From: REEB95 sp035934995
Lineage (GTDB): Bacteria > Pseudomonadota > Alphaproteobacteria > ATCC43930 > CGMCC-115725
DNA length: 64,000 bases
Direction of reading: 5' to 3'
Assembly: GCA_035934995.1 (NCBI GenBank)
Contig: DASYXI010000031.1
Span: 12,986-76,985, forward strand
The stretch's first letter is position 1, and the number at the start of each line of letters is the position of its first letter. The notes beneath the pieces were generated by a model. It saw nothing but the letters and a program-made list of their open reading frames with translations, did no database searches and was not told where the DNA came from. Shown piece by piece: positions 25,987 through 34,514 of this stretch. Both the position numbers and the translations under genes were made by a program.

Positions 25987-26023
25987 TCCGGCGTCGAGGC
26001 TCGACGCAAGGGGAGCGCAGAGA

Positions 26024-26785
26024 ATGGCGCAGCGCAAGACGGCATTGGTGACCGGCGCCGCCAGCGGCATCGGTGCCGCGGCGGCCGTGGCGCTCGCGCG
26101 CGCTGGATACGACGTCGCCATCAATTACAGCCGCAGCGCCGGCCCCGCGCGCGAGGTCGCCGCGCAAGCGCAGAAACTTGGCGCGCAGACATTGCTCTGC
26201 CAGTGCGACGTTGCCGACGATGTCGCCGTGCGTGCGATGCTTGGCGACGTCGCGACGAAGTTTGCGCGCCTCGATGCGCTGATCAACAACGCCGGCACGA
26301 CGACCGAAATTCGGCCGAAGGATTTCGACGCGATGACGATCGAGGAATGGGATCGCGTCTTCGCCGTCAACGTCCGCGGCATATTCTCGGTGACGCGTGC
26401 GGCGCTGCCGCTGCTGCGCAAGGCGCCGCATCCCGCAATCGTCAACACCGCCAGCATCGTCGGCCTGCGTCCCGGCCCACAGCCACTGCCTTATGCCGCC
26501 AGCAAGGCGGCGGTGGTCAATTTGACCAAGACGCTCGCTTTCAATCTCGGCCCTGAAATCCGCGTCAATGCCGTGGCACCGGGCTGGATGGAAGGCGATT
26601 GGATGAAGCGCATGCTCAAGGACAAGTACGATGATCTGATGGGCCGGCGCGCCAAGCTTACGCCGCTGAAGCGCGTCGTGACCGCCGAAGACGTCGCCGA
26701 GACGATGCTGTCGCTCATCGAAGGCAACCGCTTCGTCACCGGCGAGATCGTCGTCGTCGACGGCGGATTTTCGAGTTCGACCTGA
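26024..26785 (+). CDS. Short-chain dehydrogenase/reductase (SDR)
   Basis: A 253-residue classical SDR. Visible motifs are the Rossmann TGxxxGIG (VTGAASGIGAAAA), NNAG (LINNAGTTTE), the Ser of NTASIVGL, and the catalytic YxxxK (PYAASKAAV). ATG 26024 is preceded by AGGGGAG. The stop overlaps the next gene's ATG by one base (TGATG). It is the first gene of the TetR-linked operon. Substrate unknown; neighbours suggest a dehydrogenation or reduction step on an aromatic or acyl-CoA intermediate. Confidence 0.88.
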   Translation: MAQRKTALVTGAASGIGAAAAVALARAGYDVAINYSRSAGPAREVAAQAQKLGAQTLLCQCDVADDVAVRAMLGDVATKFARLDALINNAGTTTEIRPKDFDAMTIEEWDRVFAVNVRGIFSVTRAALPLLRKAPHPAIVNTASIVGLRPGPQPLPYAASKAAVVNLTKTLAFNLGPEIRVNAVAPGWMEGDWMKRMLKDKYDDLMGRRAKLTPLKRVVTAEDVAETMLSLIEGNRFVTGEIVVVDGGFSSST

Positions 26786-28428
26786 TGCTGCCCGGCGTCG
26801 TGCCGTTTCCACCCGCGTTCGCCGACCGCTATCGCGCCAAGGGCTATTGGCGCGACCGGCCGTTGCGCGACGAGTTCGCCGACGTGTGGCGCAAGTTCGC
26901 TGATCGCGTTGCGCTCATCGACGGTAACCGGCGCTATAACTACGCCGATATCGACCGCATCACCGACAACCTTGCGCTCAACCTGCTCGATCTCGGTCTC
27001 AAGCCGACCGACCGGGTGGTGCCGACATTGCCGAACGTCGCGGAGTTCGTGTTCCTATATTTCGCACTGCAGAAAATCGGCGCCATCCCCATCGCCGCGC
27101 TGGTGACGCATCGCTACAGCGAGATCAATCAGTTCGTGGACATCGCGCAGGCGACGGCGTGCGTCTATCCCGAACGGATCGGCGATTTCGTCTTCGGTCC
27201 GGTGATCAAGCGCATCGCCGACGAGAATCCGTGTCTCAAGCTGCGGTTGGTCCTCGGCCGGCCGGGAGCGGGCGAGGTGTCGCTGATCGAGCTGATCGAG
27301 AAGCCCGCGAAGACGCCGAAGAGTCGACTGACCGGCATCGCGCTCGATCCGACCGATCCGTGCATCTTCCAGCTCTCGGGCGGTACCACCGGTATTCCCA
27401 AGCTGATTCCGCGCACCCACAACGACTATGCGTACAATTCCAAAGCGGCGGCTTCGGTCTGCGAAGTCGGCGCCGCGTCCGTGCTGCTGCTGACCTTGCC
27501 AATCGCGCACAATCTGCCGCTCGCGTGTCCGGGCATTCAGGGCTTTTTCTTCAACGGCGGCAGCGTCGTGCTCAGCCCGACGGCGCGACCGGAGGACATA
27601 TTTCCCCTGGTGGAGAAACATCGCATCACGCACATCAAAGTCGTGCCGGCACTGCTGATCCGCCTCATCAACAGCGCCGAAGTTCGGCAGTACGACACCG
27701 CGTCGGTGCGCTACATCCAGAGTGGCGGGCAGCGGCTGCAGCCCGAGGTGCGGCTGAAAACGCGGGAGCTGATTCCGACCGCCTTCGTGCAGGAAAATTT
27801 CGGCATGTCGGAAGGCATGCTGTTCTTCGTCCGCCGCGGCGATCCGGACGACGTGCGGCTTGAAACCGTCGGCCGGCCGATCTCGCCGGACGACGAGGTG
27901 CGGCTTTTGGACGACGACGACAACGAAGTGGCGGTCGGCGAAGTCGGCGAGCTTTGCGTCCGCGGTCCGTACACCTTGCGCGGCTACTATGGCGCAGCGG
28001 AGCACAACAAAAAGGCGTTCACGTCGGACGGATTCTATCGTTCGGGCGATCTGATGCGCCAACACCCGTCCGGCAATTACATGGTCGAAGGCCGCAAGAA
28101 GGATCTGATCAATCGGGGTGGCGAGAAAATCAGCGCCGAAGAGATCGAGAATCTGATCCTGCAGCACCCGGCCGTGCAGAACGTCGCGTGCATTCCGGTG
28201 CCGGATTCCAATCTCGGCGAGCGCATGTGCGCCTGCGTCATCGCGCAGAAGGGCAGGAACCTGACGCTCGACGAGCTGGTGAAATTCCTCGCCGCCAAGG
28301 AGATCGCCAAGTTCAAGCTGCCGGAACGACTGCAGCTGATGACCGAATTTCCGCTGTCGACCTTCGGCAAGGTATCGAAGAAGGCGTTGGCCGAGATGAT
28401 TTCAAATCCGGCGGCAACGGCGCGCTGA
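26785..28428 (+). CDS. Aryl-AMP/CoA ligase (EntE/DhbE-like)
   Basis: A 547-residue ANL-superfamily enzyme that adenylates an aryl carboxylate and probably forms a CoA thioester. Motifs are the P-loop-like SGGTTGIPKLI (A3 region), NFGMSEG (A5), SGDLM (A7), and the C-terminal catalytic Lys region (FGKVSKKAL). The N-terminal 'FPPAFADRYRAKGYW' resembles 2,3-dihydroxybenzoate-AMP ligases of siderophore pathways (EntE, DhbE). No isochorismatase or NRPS genes are nearby, so a catabolic salicylate/benzoate-type acid is more likely. Start overlaps the SDR stop. Confidence 0.85.
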   Translation: MLPGVVPFPPAFADRYRAKGYWRDRPLRDEFADVWRKFADRVALIDGNRRYNYADIDRITDNLALNLLDLGLKPTDRVVPTLPNVAEFVFLYFALQKIGAIPIAALVTHRYSEINQFVDIAQATACVYPERIGDFVFGPVIKRIADENPCLKLRLVLGRPGAGEVSLIELIEKPAKTPKSRLTGIALDPTDPCIFQLSGGTTGIPKLIPRTHNDYAYNSKAAASVCEVGAASVLLLTLPIAHNLPLACPGIQGFFFNGGSVVLSPTARPEDIFPLVEKHRITHIKVVPALLIRLINSAEVRQYDTASVRYIQSGGQRLQPEVRLKTRELIPTAFVQENFGMSEGMLFFVRRGDPDDVRLETVGRPISPDDEVRLLDDDDNEVAVGEVGELCVRGPYTLRGYYGAAEHNKKAFTSDGFYRSGDLMRQHPSGNYMVEGRKKDLINRGGEKISAEEIENLILQHPAVQNVACIPVPDSNLGERMCACVIAQKGRNLTLDELVKFLAAKEIAKFKLPERLQLMTEFPLSTFGKVSKKALAEMISNPAATAR

Positions 28429-28434
28429 GGCTCC

Positions 28435-29277
28435 ATGCGCATCATCGACCTGCACTGCTATCCCAATACCGAGCCCTGGATCAAATGCCAGGGCCCGTAT
28501 GTCGACGCGCTGGCCAAATACTGGAAGCGTCCGTGGGCCTGGAAACAGGAGGACGAGGTGGTGCAGGAGTTCGCCGCCGCCGGCGTCGATGCCGTTCTGG
28601 TCGCGCTCGATTTGGAGACCACCGCGAAAACGCCGCCGTGCTCGAACGATTACGTCCGCGGCATGCAGCAACGGCACAAGGATCGCATCATTCAAGCCTG
28701 GGCGGCGGTCGATCCACTTAAAGGCGCCGCCGCCATTGCCGAGGCGCAACACGCCATCCGCGACCTCAAGATGCTGGGCTTCCATTTCCACCCGATCATG
28801 GGGCACTTCGCGGTCAACGAACGACGCTTCTATCCGCTGTGGGAAGCGATCAACGCGCTCAAGGTGCCGGTGATGATCGACGTCGGCACGACGGGCATGG
28901 GCGCCGGGATGCCTGGCGGTCTCGGCGCCAAGTTGCGCCATGCGCATCCGTCATGCATCGACGAGCTCGCCGCCGATTTTCCCGATTTGACGATCGTCGC
29001 CGCCCATCCAGGCTGGCCATGGGTCGACGAGATGACGGCGGTCGCGTTGCATAAGGGCAACGTGTTCTGGGAGCTGTCGGGCTGGGCGCCGAAATATTTC
29101 CCGGTGCAGCTCAAGACCGATGTCCGCGCGCGGTTGCAGGACAAGATCATGTTCGGCAGCGACTATCCGAGCATTCCGTATGCGCGGTTGTTCCAGGAAT
29201 GGCGCGAGCTCGGCTATGGCGACGACGTCATGGAAAAAATCTTCCACCGCAACGCCGAGCGCATTCTCGGCCTCTAA
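28435..29277 (+). CDS. Amidohydrolase-2 family TIM-barrel protein
   Basis: A 280-residue member of the amidohydrolase-2/ACMSD-like group. The N-terminal MRIIDLHCYP carries the D-x-H metal site (the second His is replaced by Cys-Tyr). Further barrel-face His residues are seen in FHFHPIMGHF and IVAAHPGWPW, and a conserved Asp in MFGSDYPSIPY. It follows the ligase by 6 bases and completes the three-gene TetR-linked operon. The combined gene set (ligase, SDR, amidohydrolase, solute receptor) is consistent with aromatic acid degradation. Substrate not determined. Confidence 0.85.
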   Translation: MRIIDLHCYPNTEPWIKCQGPYVDALAKYWKRPWAWKQEDEVVQEFAAAGVDAVLVALDLETTAKTPPCSNDYVRGMQQRHKDRIIQAWAAVDPLKGAAAIAEAQHAIRDLKMLGFHFHPIMGHFAVNERRFYPLWEAINALKVPVMIDVGTTGMGAGMPGGLGAKLRHAHPSCIDELAADFPDLTIVAAHPGWPWVDEMTAVALHKGNVFWELSGWAPKYFPVQLKTDVRARLQDKIMFGSDYPSIPYARLFQEWRELGYGDDVMEKIFHRNAERILGL

Positions 29278-29285
29278 TAATTCGT

Positions 29286-29328
29286 GCGCGCAAAAAAGCA
29301 AACGCCGCGGCGTTGCCGCCGCGGCGTT
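29286..29328 (-). terminator. Strong terminator of the cold-shock gene
   Basis: A perfect 12-bp stem AACGCCGCGGCG / CGCCGCGGCGTT (29301-29312 and 29317-29328) is followed on the reverse strand by a run of six T residues (29297-29292). It lies 23 bases beyond the csp stop and next to the end of the convergent operon, so it may terminate both. Confidence 0.83.
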
Positions 29329-29351
29329 CGGTCGAATTATCTGGGCTCGGG

Positions 29352-29558
29352 TTAGACGAGCTTCAGGTTCGCGGCCGACGTGCGGCCCTGCTGGCTCTGC
29401 TCGAGGTCGAAGCTGACCTTCTGACCCTCGTTCAGGGATCCGATGCCAGCGCGCTCGAGGGCGGAGATATGGACGAAAACGTCCTTGCCGCCGCTCTCAG
29501 GCGCGATGAAGCCGTATCCCTTTTGAGCGTTGAACCATTTGACCGTGCCAATTGCCAT
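29352..29558 (-). CDS. Cold-shock protein (CspA family)
   Basis: A 68-residue single cold-shock domain. MAIGTVKWFNAQKGYGFIAP contains both RNP-type strands (KGYGFI), and VFVHISALERAG is the second (VFVHI). Acts as an RNA chaperone binding single-stranded nucleic acid. The ATG 29558 is followed upstream by a roughly 290-base untranslated or non-coding region up to the GMC oxidoreductase gene. A strong terminator ends the transcript. Confidence 0.95.
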   Translation of the reverse strand: MAIGTVKWFNAQKGYGFIAPESGGKDVFVHISALERAGIGSLNEGQKVSFDLEQSQQGRTSAANLKLV

Positions 29559-29852
29559 TCATGTCTCCATGGCGGTTACCAGTGCGCGCGATTGCGCATC
29601 CGATCGGCTGTCGAAAGGCACGGATTGGCGGGTCGGGCTCACAGTGGAGCGATCGAGCGCAGGCCGGAACCCAGCGAAGCGATGACCAGGAAACTAGGGG
29701 ATCGGCTAGTGATTTTCAAGCCGGGATTACATGGATTTGCCGCAATCGCCTAACATGGCCGCAAGCGCCGGGTTCGAGGTATTCCGCGGCGCCGGCCGGC
29801 CCGCGGTCGCCGCCGCGGTGTCGCTATGGCAAGATCGATCGGTGGGTGCACC

Positions 29853-31478
29853 GTGAACGAGACATTCGGGAATTTCGATTACGTCATCGTCGGCGCCGGC
29901 AGCGCCGGCTGCGTCTTGGCCAATCGGCTGTCGGCCGATCCGGATGTTTCGGTGCTGCTGTTGGAAGCCGGCGGCGACGACAACTATTTCTGGATCCGCG
30001 TTCCCATCGGTTATCTCTACACGCAAAACAATCCGCGTACCGATTGGTGCTTCAAGACGGAAAACGAGGCTGGTTTGAACGGCCGCGCGCTCAATTATCC
30101 GCGCGGCCGCGTTCTCGGCGGCTGCTCTTCGATCAATGGCATGATCTACATGCGCGGCCAGGCGCGCGACTACGACGGCTGGCGGCAACTTGGCAATCCG
30201 GGCTGGTCGTGGGACGACGTGCTGCCTTATTTCAAACGCTCGGAGGACAACGCCGCCGGCGCCGACGAATTCCACAACCAGGGTGGCGAATGGCGCGTCG
30301 AGGAAATGCGCCTGACGTGGGAAATCCTCGATGCATTCCGTGATGCAGCTGCCGAGATCGGCATTCCCAAAATCGACGATTTCAATCGCGGCAACAACGA
30401 AGGCTGCGGCTATTTCCGTGTCAATCAACGTCGCGGCGTGCGCTGGAACACGGCGCGCGCCTTTCTGCGGCCGGCGATGAACCGGCCCAACCTCGCAATC
30501 GTCACCGGCGCGCAGGCGAGCCGCGTCCGGTTGGCTGGGCGGCGGGCCGTCGGTGTCGATTTCGTGAAGGATGGCCGACCGCGCACGGTCGACGCGCGCG
30601 GCGAAGTGATCCTCGCTTCGGGCTCGATCGGTTCACCGCAATTGCTTCAGCTTTCAGGCATTGGGCCGAGCGCGCTGCTGCAGCAGAATGGCATTCCCGT
30701 CGTACACGAACTCGGTGGCGTTGGTGAAAACCTTCAGGACCATTTGCAGATCCGGACGATTTTCAGGGTCGCCAATACGCGGACGCTCAACGAGCGCGCC
30801 AACAGCCTCATCGGCCGCGTCGGCATGGGGCTCGAATATTTCCTGTTCAAGCGTGGGCCGCTTACCATGGCGCCGTCGCAACTCGGTTGCTTCGCCAAGA
30901 GCGACCCCTCGCGCGAGACTCCCAATCTCGAATATCACGTGCAGCCGTTGAGCCTCGATAAGTTCGGCGATCCATGTCACGGGTTTCCGGCCTTCACCGC
31001 ATCCGTGTGCAATCTGCGGCCTGACAGCCGCGGCACTGTCCGGATCAAGAGTGCCGATCCGGCCGCTCATCCGGCGATCCGTCCGAACTATCTCGCGGTC
31101 GATTCCGATCGACGCGTTGCCGCCGCCGCCATCCGATTGACGCGTCGGATCGTCGCCGCCAAGGCGCTGGCGCGTTTTACGCCCGAGGAATTTCGTCCCG
31201 GCGCGCAGCTCCAAACTGACGAGGAACTGGCGCACGCGGCCGGCGACATCGGCACGACGATTTTCCATCCGGTCGGCACCTGCAAGATGGGCGCGGATGC
31301 GGCCGCGGTGGTGGATGCGCGGCTCGCCGTGCACGGCATCGGCGGTTTGCGCGTCGCCGACGCGTCGATCATGCCGACGATCACGTCCGGCAACACGAAT
31401 TCGCCGACCATCATGATCGCCGAGAAGGCTGCCGACATGATCCGCGCGGATCGCCGTGCCACCGTCGCCGCGCAATAA
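29853..31478 (+). CDS. GMC-family FAD-dependent oxidoreductase (choline dehydrogenase-like)
   Basis: A 541-residue flavoenzyme of the glucose-methanol-choline family. The Rossmann FAD-binding motif DYVIVGAGSAGCVLANRL is near the N-terminus. Further motifs are GRVLGGCSSINGM (GMC signature 1), GSIGSPQLLQLSGIG (signature 2), FHPVGTCKMG with the active-site His, and the C-terminal TSGNTNSPTIMIAEKAADMI. GTG 29853 gives an N-terminus starting 9 residues before the FAD motif; ATG 29826 is possible but adds nine residues with no role. Not in an obvious operon; the next gene, metF, is on the same strand after 63 bases. Alcohol substrate unknown. Confidence 0.88.
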   Translation: MNETFGNFDYVIVGAGSAGCVLANRLSADPDVSVLLLEAGGDDNYFWIRVPIGYLYTQNNPRTDWCFKTENEAGLNGRALNYPRGRVLGGCSSINGMIYMRGQARDYDGWRQLGNPGWSWDDVLPYFKRSEDNAAGADEFHNQGGEWRVEEMRLTWEILDAFRDAAAEIGIPKIDDFNRGNNEGCGYFRVNQRRGVRWNTARAFLRPAMNRPNLAIVTGAQASRVRLAGRRAVGVDFVKDGRPRTVDARGEVILASGSIGSPQLLQLSGIGPSALLQQNGIPVVHELGGVGENLQDHLQIRTIFRVANTRTLNERANSLIGRVGMGLEYFLFKRGPLTMAPSQLGCFAKSDPSRETPNLEYHVQPLSLDKFGDPCHGFPAFTASVCNLRPDSRGTVRIKSADPAAHPAIRPNYLAVDSDRRVAAAAIRLTRRIVAAKALARFTPEEFRPGAQLQTDEELAHAAGDIGTTIFHPVGTCKMGADAAAVVDARLAVHGIGGLRVADASIMPTITSGNTNSPTIMIAEKAADMIRADRRATVAAQ

Positions 31479-31541
31479 ACAGCCGGACGAAGATTCCGCT
31501 GGAGGCGGATGAGGGCCTGTTTATACTTGGCGGCGCTTCGC

Positions 31542-32495
31542 ATGACTCTTCTCAATGAATCCCGCACTTCGGCGCCGTCGGCGATCAGCACGCTGCAACG
31601 CCGCCTCGATGAAGGCCGCTTCTGCGTCACCGCCGAAGTCACGCCGCCGCTCGCTGCCGATCCCACCGATTTCATCGCGCGCGCCTTGCCGCTGAAAGGC
31701 GTGGCCGCGGCGGTCAACGTCACCGACGGCGCCGGCGCGAAATCGCACATGGCCAGCATGGCCGCGGCGCATTTCCTGGTGCAGAGCGGGATTGAGCCGA
31801 TCCTGCAAATGACCTGCCGCGACCGCAACCGCATCGCGTTGCAGAGCGATCTATTGGGTGCCGTCGCGCTCGGCGTTCGTAACGTGCTCATCCTCGGCGG
31901 CGACGATCCGAAAGCCGGTGATCAGCCCGACGCCAAGGCGGTGTTCGATCTCGACAGCCGCACCTTGCTGGCGACCGCGCAAAAGATGCGGCGCGAGCAT
32001 AAGTTGCTGCCCGGCACCGAAATCAAAGGCGGGTTCGATCTCTTCCTCGGCGCTGCCGACCTGCCGGCCGATCCGCCGCCGGATTGGGACGCCAAAGGCC
32101 TCAAAGGCAAGGCGGATTCCGGCGCCGATTTCATCCAGACCCAGTTCTGCATGGATATCGGCGTGGTCCGGCGCTACGCCGCACGGCTGGTCGAGCTCGG
32201 TCTCGCGCCGCGGCTCAAAATCCTGATCGGCATCGCGCCGATCCCATCGGTGCGTTCGGCGCGTTGGATGAAAGAGAAGCTCTTCGGCACGATCATTCCC
32301 GATGCCGTCGTCGAGCGCATCGAGAAGGCGGCGGACGCGCGCGCCGAGGGCAAGCGCATTTGCGTCGAGTTGTTGCAGCAGCTGGCCGAGGTTCCGGGCA
32401 TTGCCGGCGCGCACGTGATGGCGCCGCTCAATCCGTCCGACATCCCGGAAGTGATCGCCGCGTCGGGCGTGACGGCGAAGCAGCGCGCGCTCTAG
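31542..32495 (+). CDS. Methylenetetrahydrofolate reductase-like protein (MetF family)
   Basis: A 317-residue TIM-barrel protein of the MTHFR family that converts methylene-THF to methyl-THF using FAD. The conserved TAEVTPPL (E for catalysis), MTCRDRNR, LGGDDPKAG and FIQTQFCMD segments are visible. It is longer than E. coli MetF by about 20 residues and lacks the canonical N-terminus, resembling the standalone alphaproteobacterial 'metF-like' proteins. Start at ATG 31542 is inferred because the preceding in-frame ATG (31509) gives a non-homologous tail. No riboswitch is seen in the 63-base upstream gap. Confidence 0.85.
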   Translation: MTLLNESRTSAPSAISTLQRRLDEGRFCVTAEVTPPLAADPTDFIARALPLKGVAAAVNVTDGAGAKSHMASMAAAHFLVQSGIEPILQMTCRDRNRIALQSDLLGAVALGVRNVLILGGDDPKAGDQPDAKAVFDLDSRTLLATAQKMRREHKLLPGTEIKGGFDLFLGAADLPADPPPDWDAKGLKGKADSGADFIQTQFCMDIGVVRRYAARLVELGLAPRLKILIGIAPIPSVRSARWMKEKLFGTIIPDAVVERIEKAADARAEGKRICVELLQQLAEVPGIAGAHVMAPLNPSDIPEVIAASGVTAKQRAL

Positions 32496-32516
32496 TCGCG
32501 CGGCTGCGTGGCCGAT

Positions 32517-33434
32517 TCAGGCCATCCGGTTGGTGAGTGCACCGCAGCCTTCGATCTCGATCTTCACGACGTCGCCTTTCTTCAGGAACTCGCCGCGCGG
32601 CATGCCGACGCCGGCTGGCGTTCCGGTGGCGATCACGTCGCCCGGCCGCAACGTCAGCTGTTCGCTGAGCCATGACACCTGCTCGGCGATATTGTGGATG
32701 AGCTGGTTGGTGTTGGAATTCTGCTTGAGAACGCCGTTGACCCACAGCTTGACCGACAGGTTACCGGCATCTTTGACGAAGGCGGCCGGCGTGATCCATG
32801 GGCCCATCGGCGCGGCATCGTCGAAGCATTTCTGCCCGATCCAGTCGTAAGCCATCACCGGCGGCCGGTCCTTGCGCACCATCAGGTCGCGCGCCGATAG
32901 ATCGTTGACGATGGTATAGCCGGCGATCGCATCGCGGGCGCGGTCGACCGGCAGATTGCGCGCCACCTTGCCGATGACGACGCCGAGCTCGGCTTCCCAA
33001 TCGACCTGGTGCGATCGTGCCGGCAGTTTCGCCGGCGCGTCGGGACCGATGATCGAATGCAGCGATGTCTTGAGGAAGAACCACGGTCCGTCGGGCCGGC
33101 TCGACCGGTCGATGGTTCGGCCCTGAGCGCGCGCCATTTCTTCCATATGGTCCCAGTAATTGGCGCCGGCGCAGAACAAGCCGTCGGGATAGAGCACAGG
33201 CGCCAGCAGTTTGACGCGCTTCAGCGGCTTACCGTTCGTCGGCCGGACCTTGCCGGCGGCCTTGGCAAGCGCGCGATGCGTCTTGGGCCAGGTGCCGAGC
33301 AGCGCTTTGACCGACGATGCGTCGACGCCGGCGCCGCGCAACAGCGCCGCCGCCGGATAGACCCGATCGCCGACGAGAACGCCCACGGTCGGCTTGTTGC
33401 CGTCGCGGTAGGTCAAAAGCCGATACTCCGCCAC
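32517..33434 (-). CDS. Fumarylacetoacetate hydrolase family protein
   Basis: A 305-residue FAH-fold hydrolase. The metal site is marked by VDWEAELGVVIG (two acidic ligands), GYTIVNDLSARDLM and DPKG-like residues near 'PGDVIATGTPAGVG'. GTG 33434 is used because GGCGGGAG lies just upstream and the N-terminal AEYRLLTY then fits the family. Such enzymes hydrolyse C-C bonds in aromatic-degradation products or decarboxylate oxaloacetate. It is convergent with metF and lies 14 bases after the coq7 gene on the same strand. Substrate unknown. Confidence 0.88.
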   Translation of the reverse strand: MAEYRLLTYRDGNKPTVGVLVGDRVYPAAALLRGAGVDASSVKALLGTWPKTHRALAKAAGKVRPTNGKPLKRVKLLAPVLYPDGLFCAGANYWDHMEEMARAQGRTIDRSSRPDGPWFFLKTSLHSIIGPDAPAKLPARSHQVDWEAELGVVIGKVARNLPVDRARDAIAGYTIVNDLSARDLMVRKDRPPVMAYDWIGQKCFDDAAPMGPWITPAAFVKDAGNLSVKLWVNGVLKQNSNTNQLIHNIAEQVSWLSEQLTLRPGDVIATGTPAGVGMPRGEFLKKGDVVKIEIEGCGALTNRMA

Positions 33435-33448
33435 GCGCGTCTCCCGCC

Positions 33449-34024
33449 TTAAATTCGCGTCGATAGCCAGATCGCAAGCCGCGACCCCGCTTTGATCGCC
33501 GCCGAGAGCACGGGATAGCCCGGCGTTTCGGCGGCACCATGCTTGAGCGCCGTGTCGCGGTGCTCGATTTCGTCGGCGCGAAAATCCGCGACGATCGCCG
33601 CAAGGCCGGTGTCGGCATCGCCGAGCGCTTCGAGCTGATGGCGATAATGTTCGTCGATGACTTCCTCGACGGCGACGGTGCAAGCCATCGCTGCGCGTTC
33701 ACCCATGAGCGCCGTCGCGGCGCCAAGCGCGTAACCGGCGAAGTGCCAGAGCGGTGACAACACCGTCGGCCGCACGCGCCTTTCCGCAATCAATGTATCG
33801 AAACGTTCGAGGTGCCGCTTTTCCTGTGCCGCCATCCGGCGCACGACCGTGGCCGCAGGCGAATCCTTGAGCACCGCAAGCTGCCCGTCGTAAATCCGGG
33901 CGGCGCCATATTCGCCCGCGTGATCGACCCGGATCATGCGCGCGACGGCGTCGGCGCCGGCACGATCGCCCGGCAACCGCGCCACGGCCTTGCGCGCGGA
34001 CGCCTTGGCACGCCGCCGGCTCAT
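33449..34024 (-). CDS. coq7: Demethoxyubiquinone hydroxylase Coq7
   Basis: A 191-residue carboxylate-bridged di-iron enzyme that hydroxylates 2-polyprenyl-3-methyl-6-methoxy-benzoquinol in ubiquinone biosynthesis. The ligands are recognisable: Glu in DHAGEYGA, the E/H pair in AAQEKRHLERF, VEEVIDEHY, and DEIEHRD. An N-terminal RRRAKASARKAV tail precedes the core. The start ATG at 34024 overlaps the dsbB stop by 4 bases. Quinone biosynthesis next to DsbB, which needs quinone, is a sensible neighbourhood, though the link is circumstantial. Confidence 0.93.
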   Translation of the reverse strand: MSRRRAKASARKAVARLPGDRAGADAVARMIRVDHAGEYGAARIYDGQLAVLKDSPAATVVRRMAAQEKRHLERFDTLIAERRVRPTVLSPLWHFAGYALGAATALMGERAAMACTVAVEEVIDEHYRHQLEALGDADTGLAAIVADFRADEIEHRDTALKHGAAETPGYPVLSAAIKAGSRLAIWLSTRI

Positions 34025-34497
34025 GCGCGGTGCCGCCATGCGGAGAACGCGAACACGGCGATGAGCGCCGAAGCGATGAAATTCCAGCCGGCGAGCGAGA
34101 TGCCGCCAAGCGACCACTGCACTTGATCGCACATCACGGCCTGCGTGTGCGCCAGCATCTGCTTCAACTGCTCCAAGGTCTGCGGTACGCCGCCGTTGTT
34201 GGTGCAAGCGGTCGGACCGCGGAACCAATGGTATTCGACGCCGACATGATAAAAGCCCAGACCGGCGCTGACCACGAACACCGCGGCAAGCAACAGCAAG
34301 GCCGCGCGTGACCAGCCGGCTGCGGGAAAGGCCAGAGCCAAAACGGCAATCGCGATGGCCGCGTAATAAGGCCAGCGTTCCATCAGGCACAGCTCGCAAG
34401 GCTGCAAGCCGCCCCAATATTGCGAAACCAGCGCCGCACCGATCACGGCCAGCGCGGCGACGAGGATAATGATCAAGGGTTGGCGCACCGATTTCAT
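34021..34497 (-). CDS. dsbB: Disulfide bond formation protein B (DsbB)
   Basis: Integral-membrane quinone-linked oxidase that reoxidises DsbA. The 158-residue protein has four hydrophobic helices. It keeps the first redox pair PCELCLMERWPYY and the second pair, TACTNNGG and VMCDQVQW, in periplasmic loops. It starts at ATG 34497. It overlaps coq7 by 4 bases and is followed upstream by the DedA gene with a 17-base gap, so the three may form one transcript. Confidence 0.92.
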   Translation of the reverse strand: MKSVRQPLIIILVAALAVIGAALVSQYWGGLQPCELCLMERWPYYAAIAIAVLALAFPAAGWSRAALLLLAAVFVVSAGLGFYHVGVEYHWFRGPTACTNNGGVPQTLEQLKQMLAHTQAVMCDQVQWSLGGISLAGWNFIASALIAVFAFSAWRHRA

Positions 34498-34514
34498 GGT
34501 GTTTCCGGCGTGGC

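Noticed and set aside
31479..31541. A SAM or SAH riboswitch before the metF-like gene.
   Set aside because: The gap is only 63 bases and shows no SAM-II-type pseudoknot sequence.
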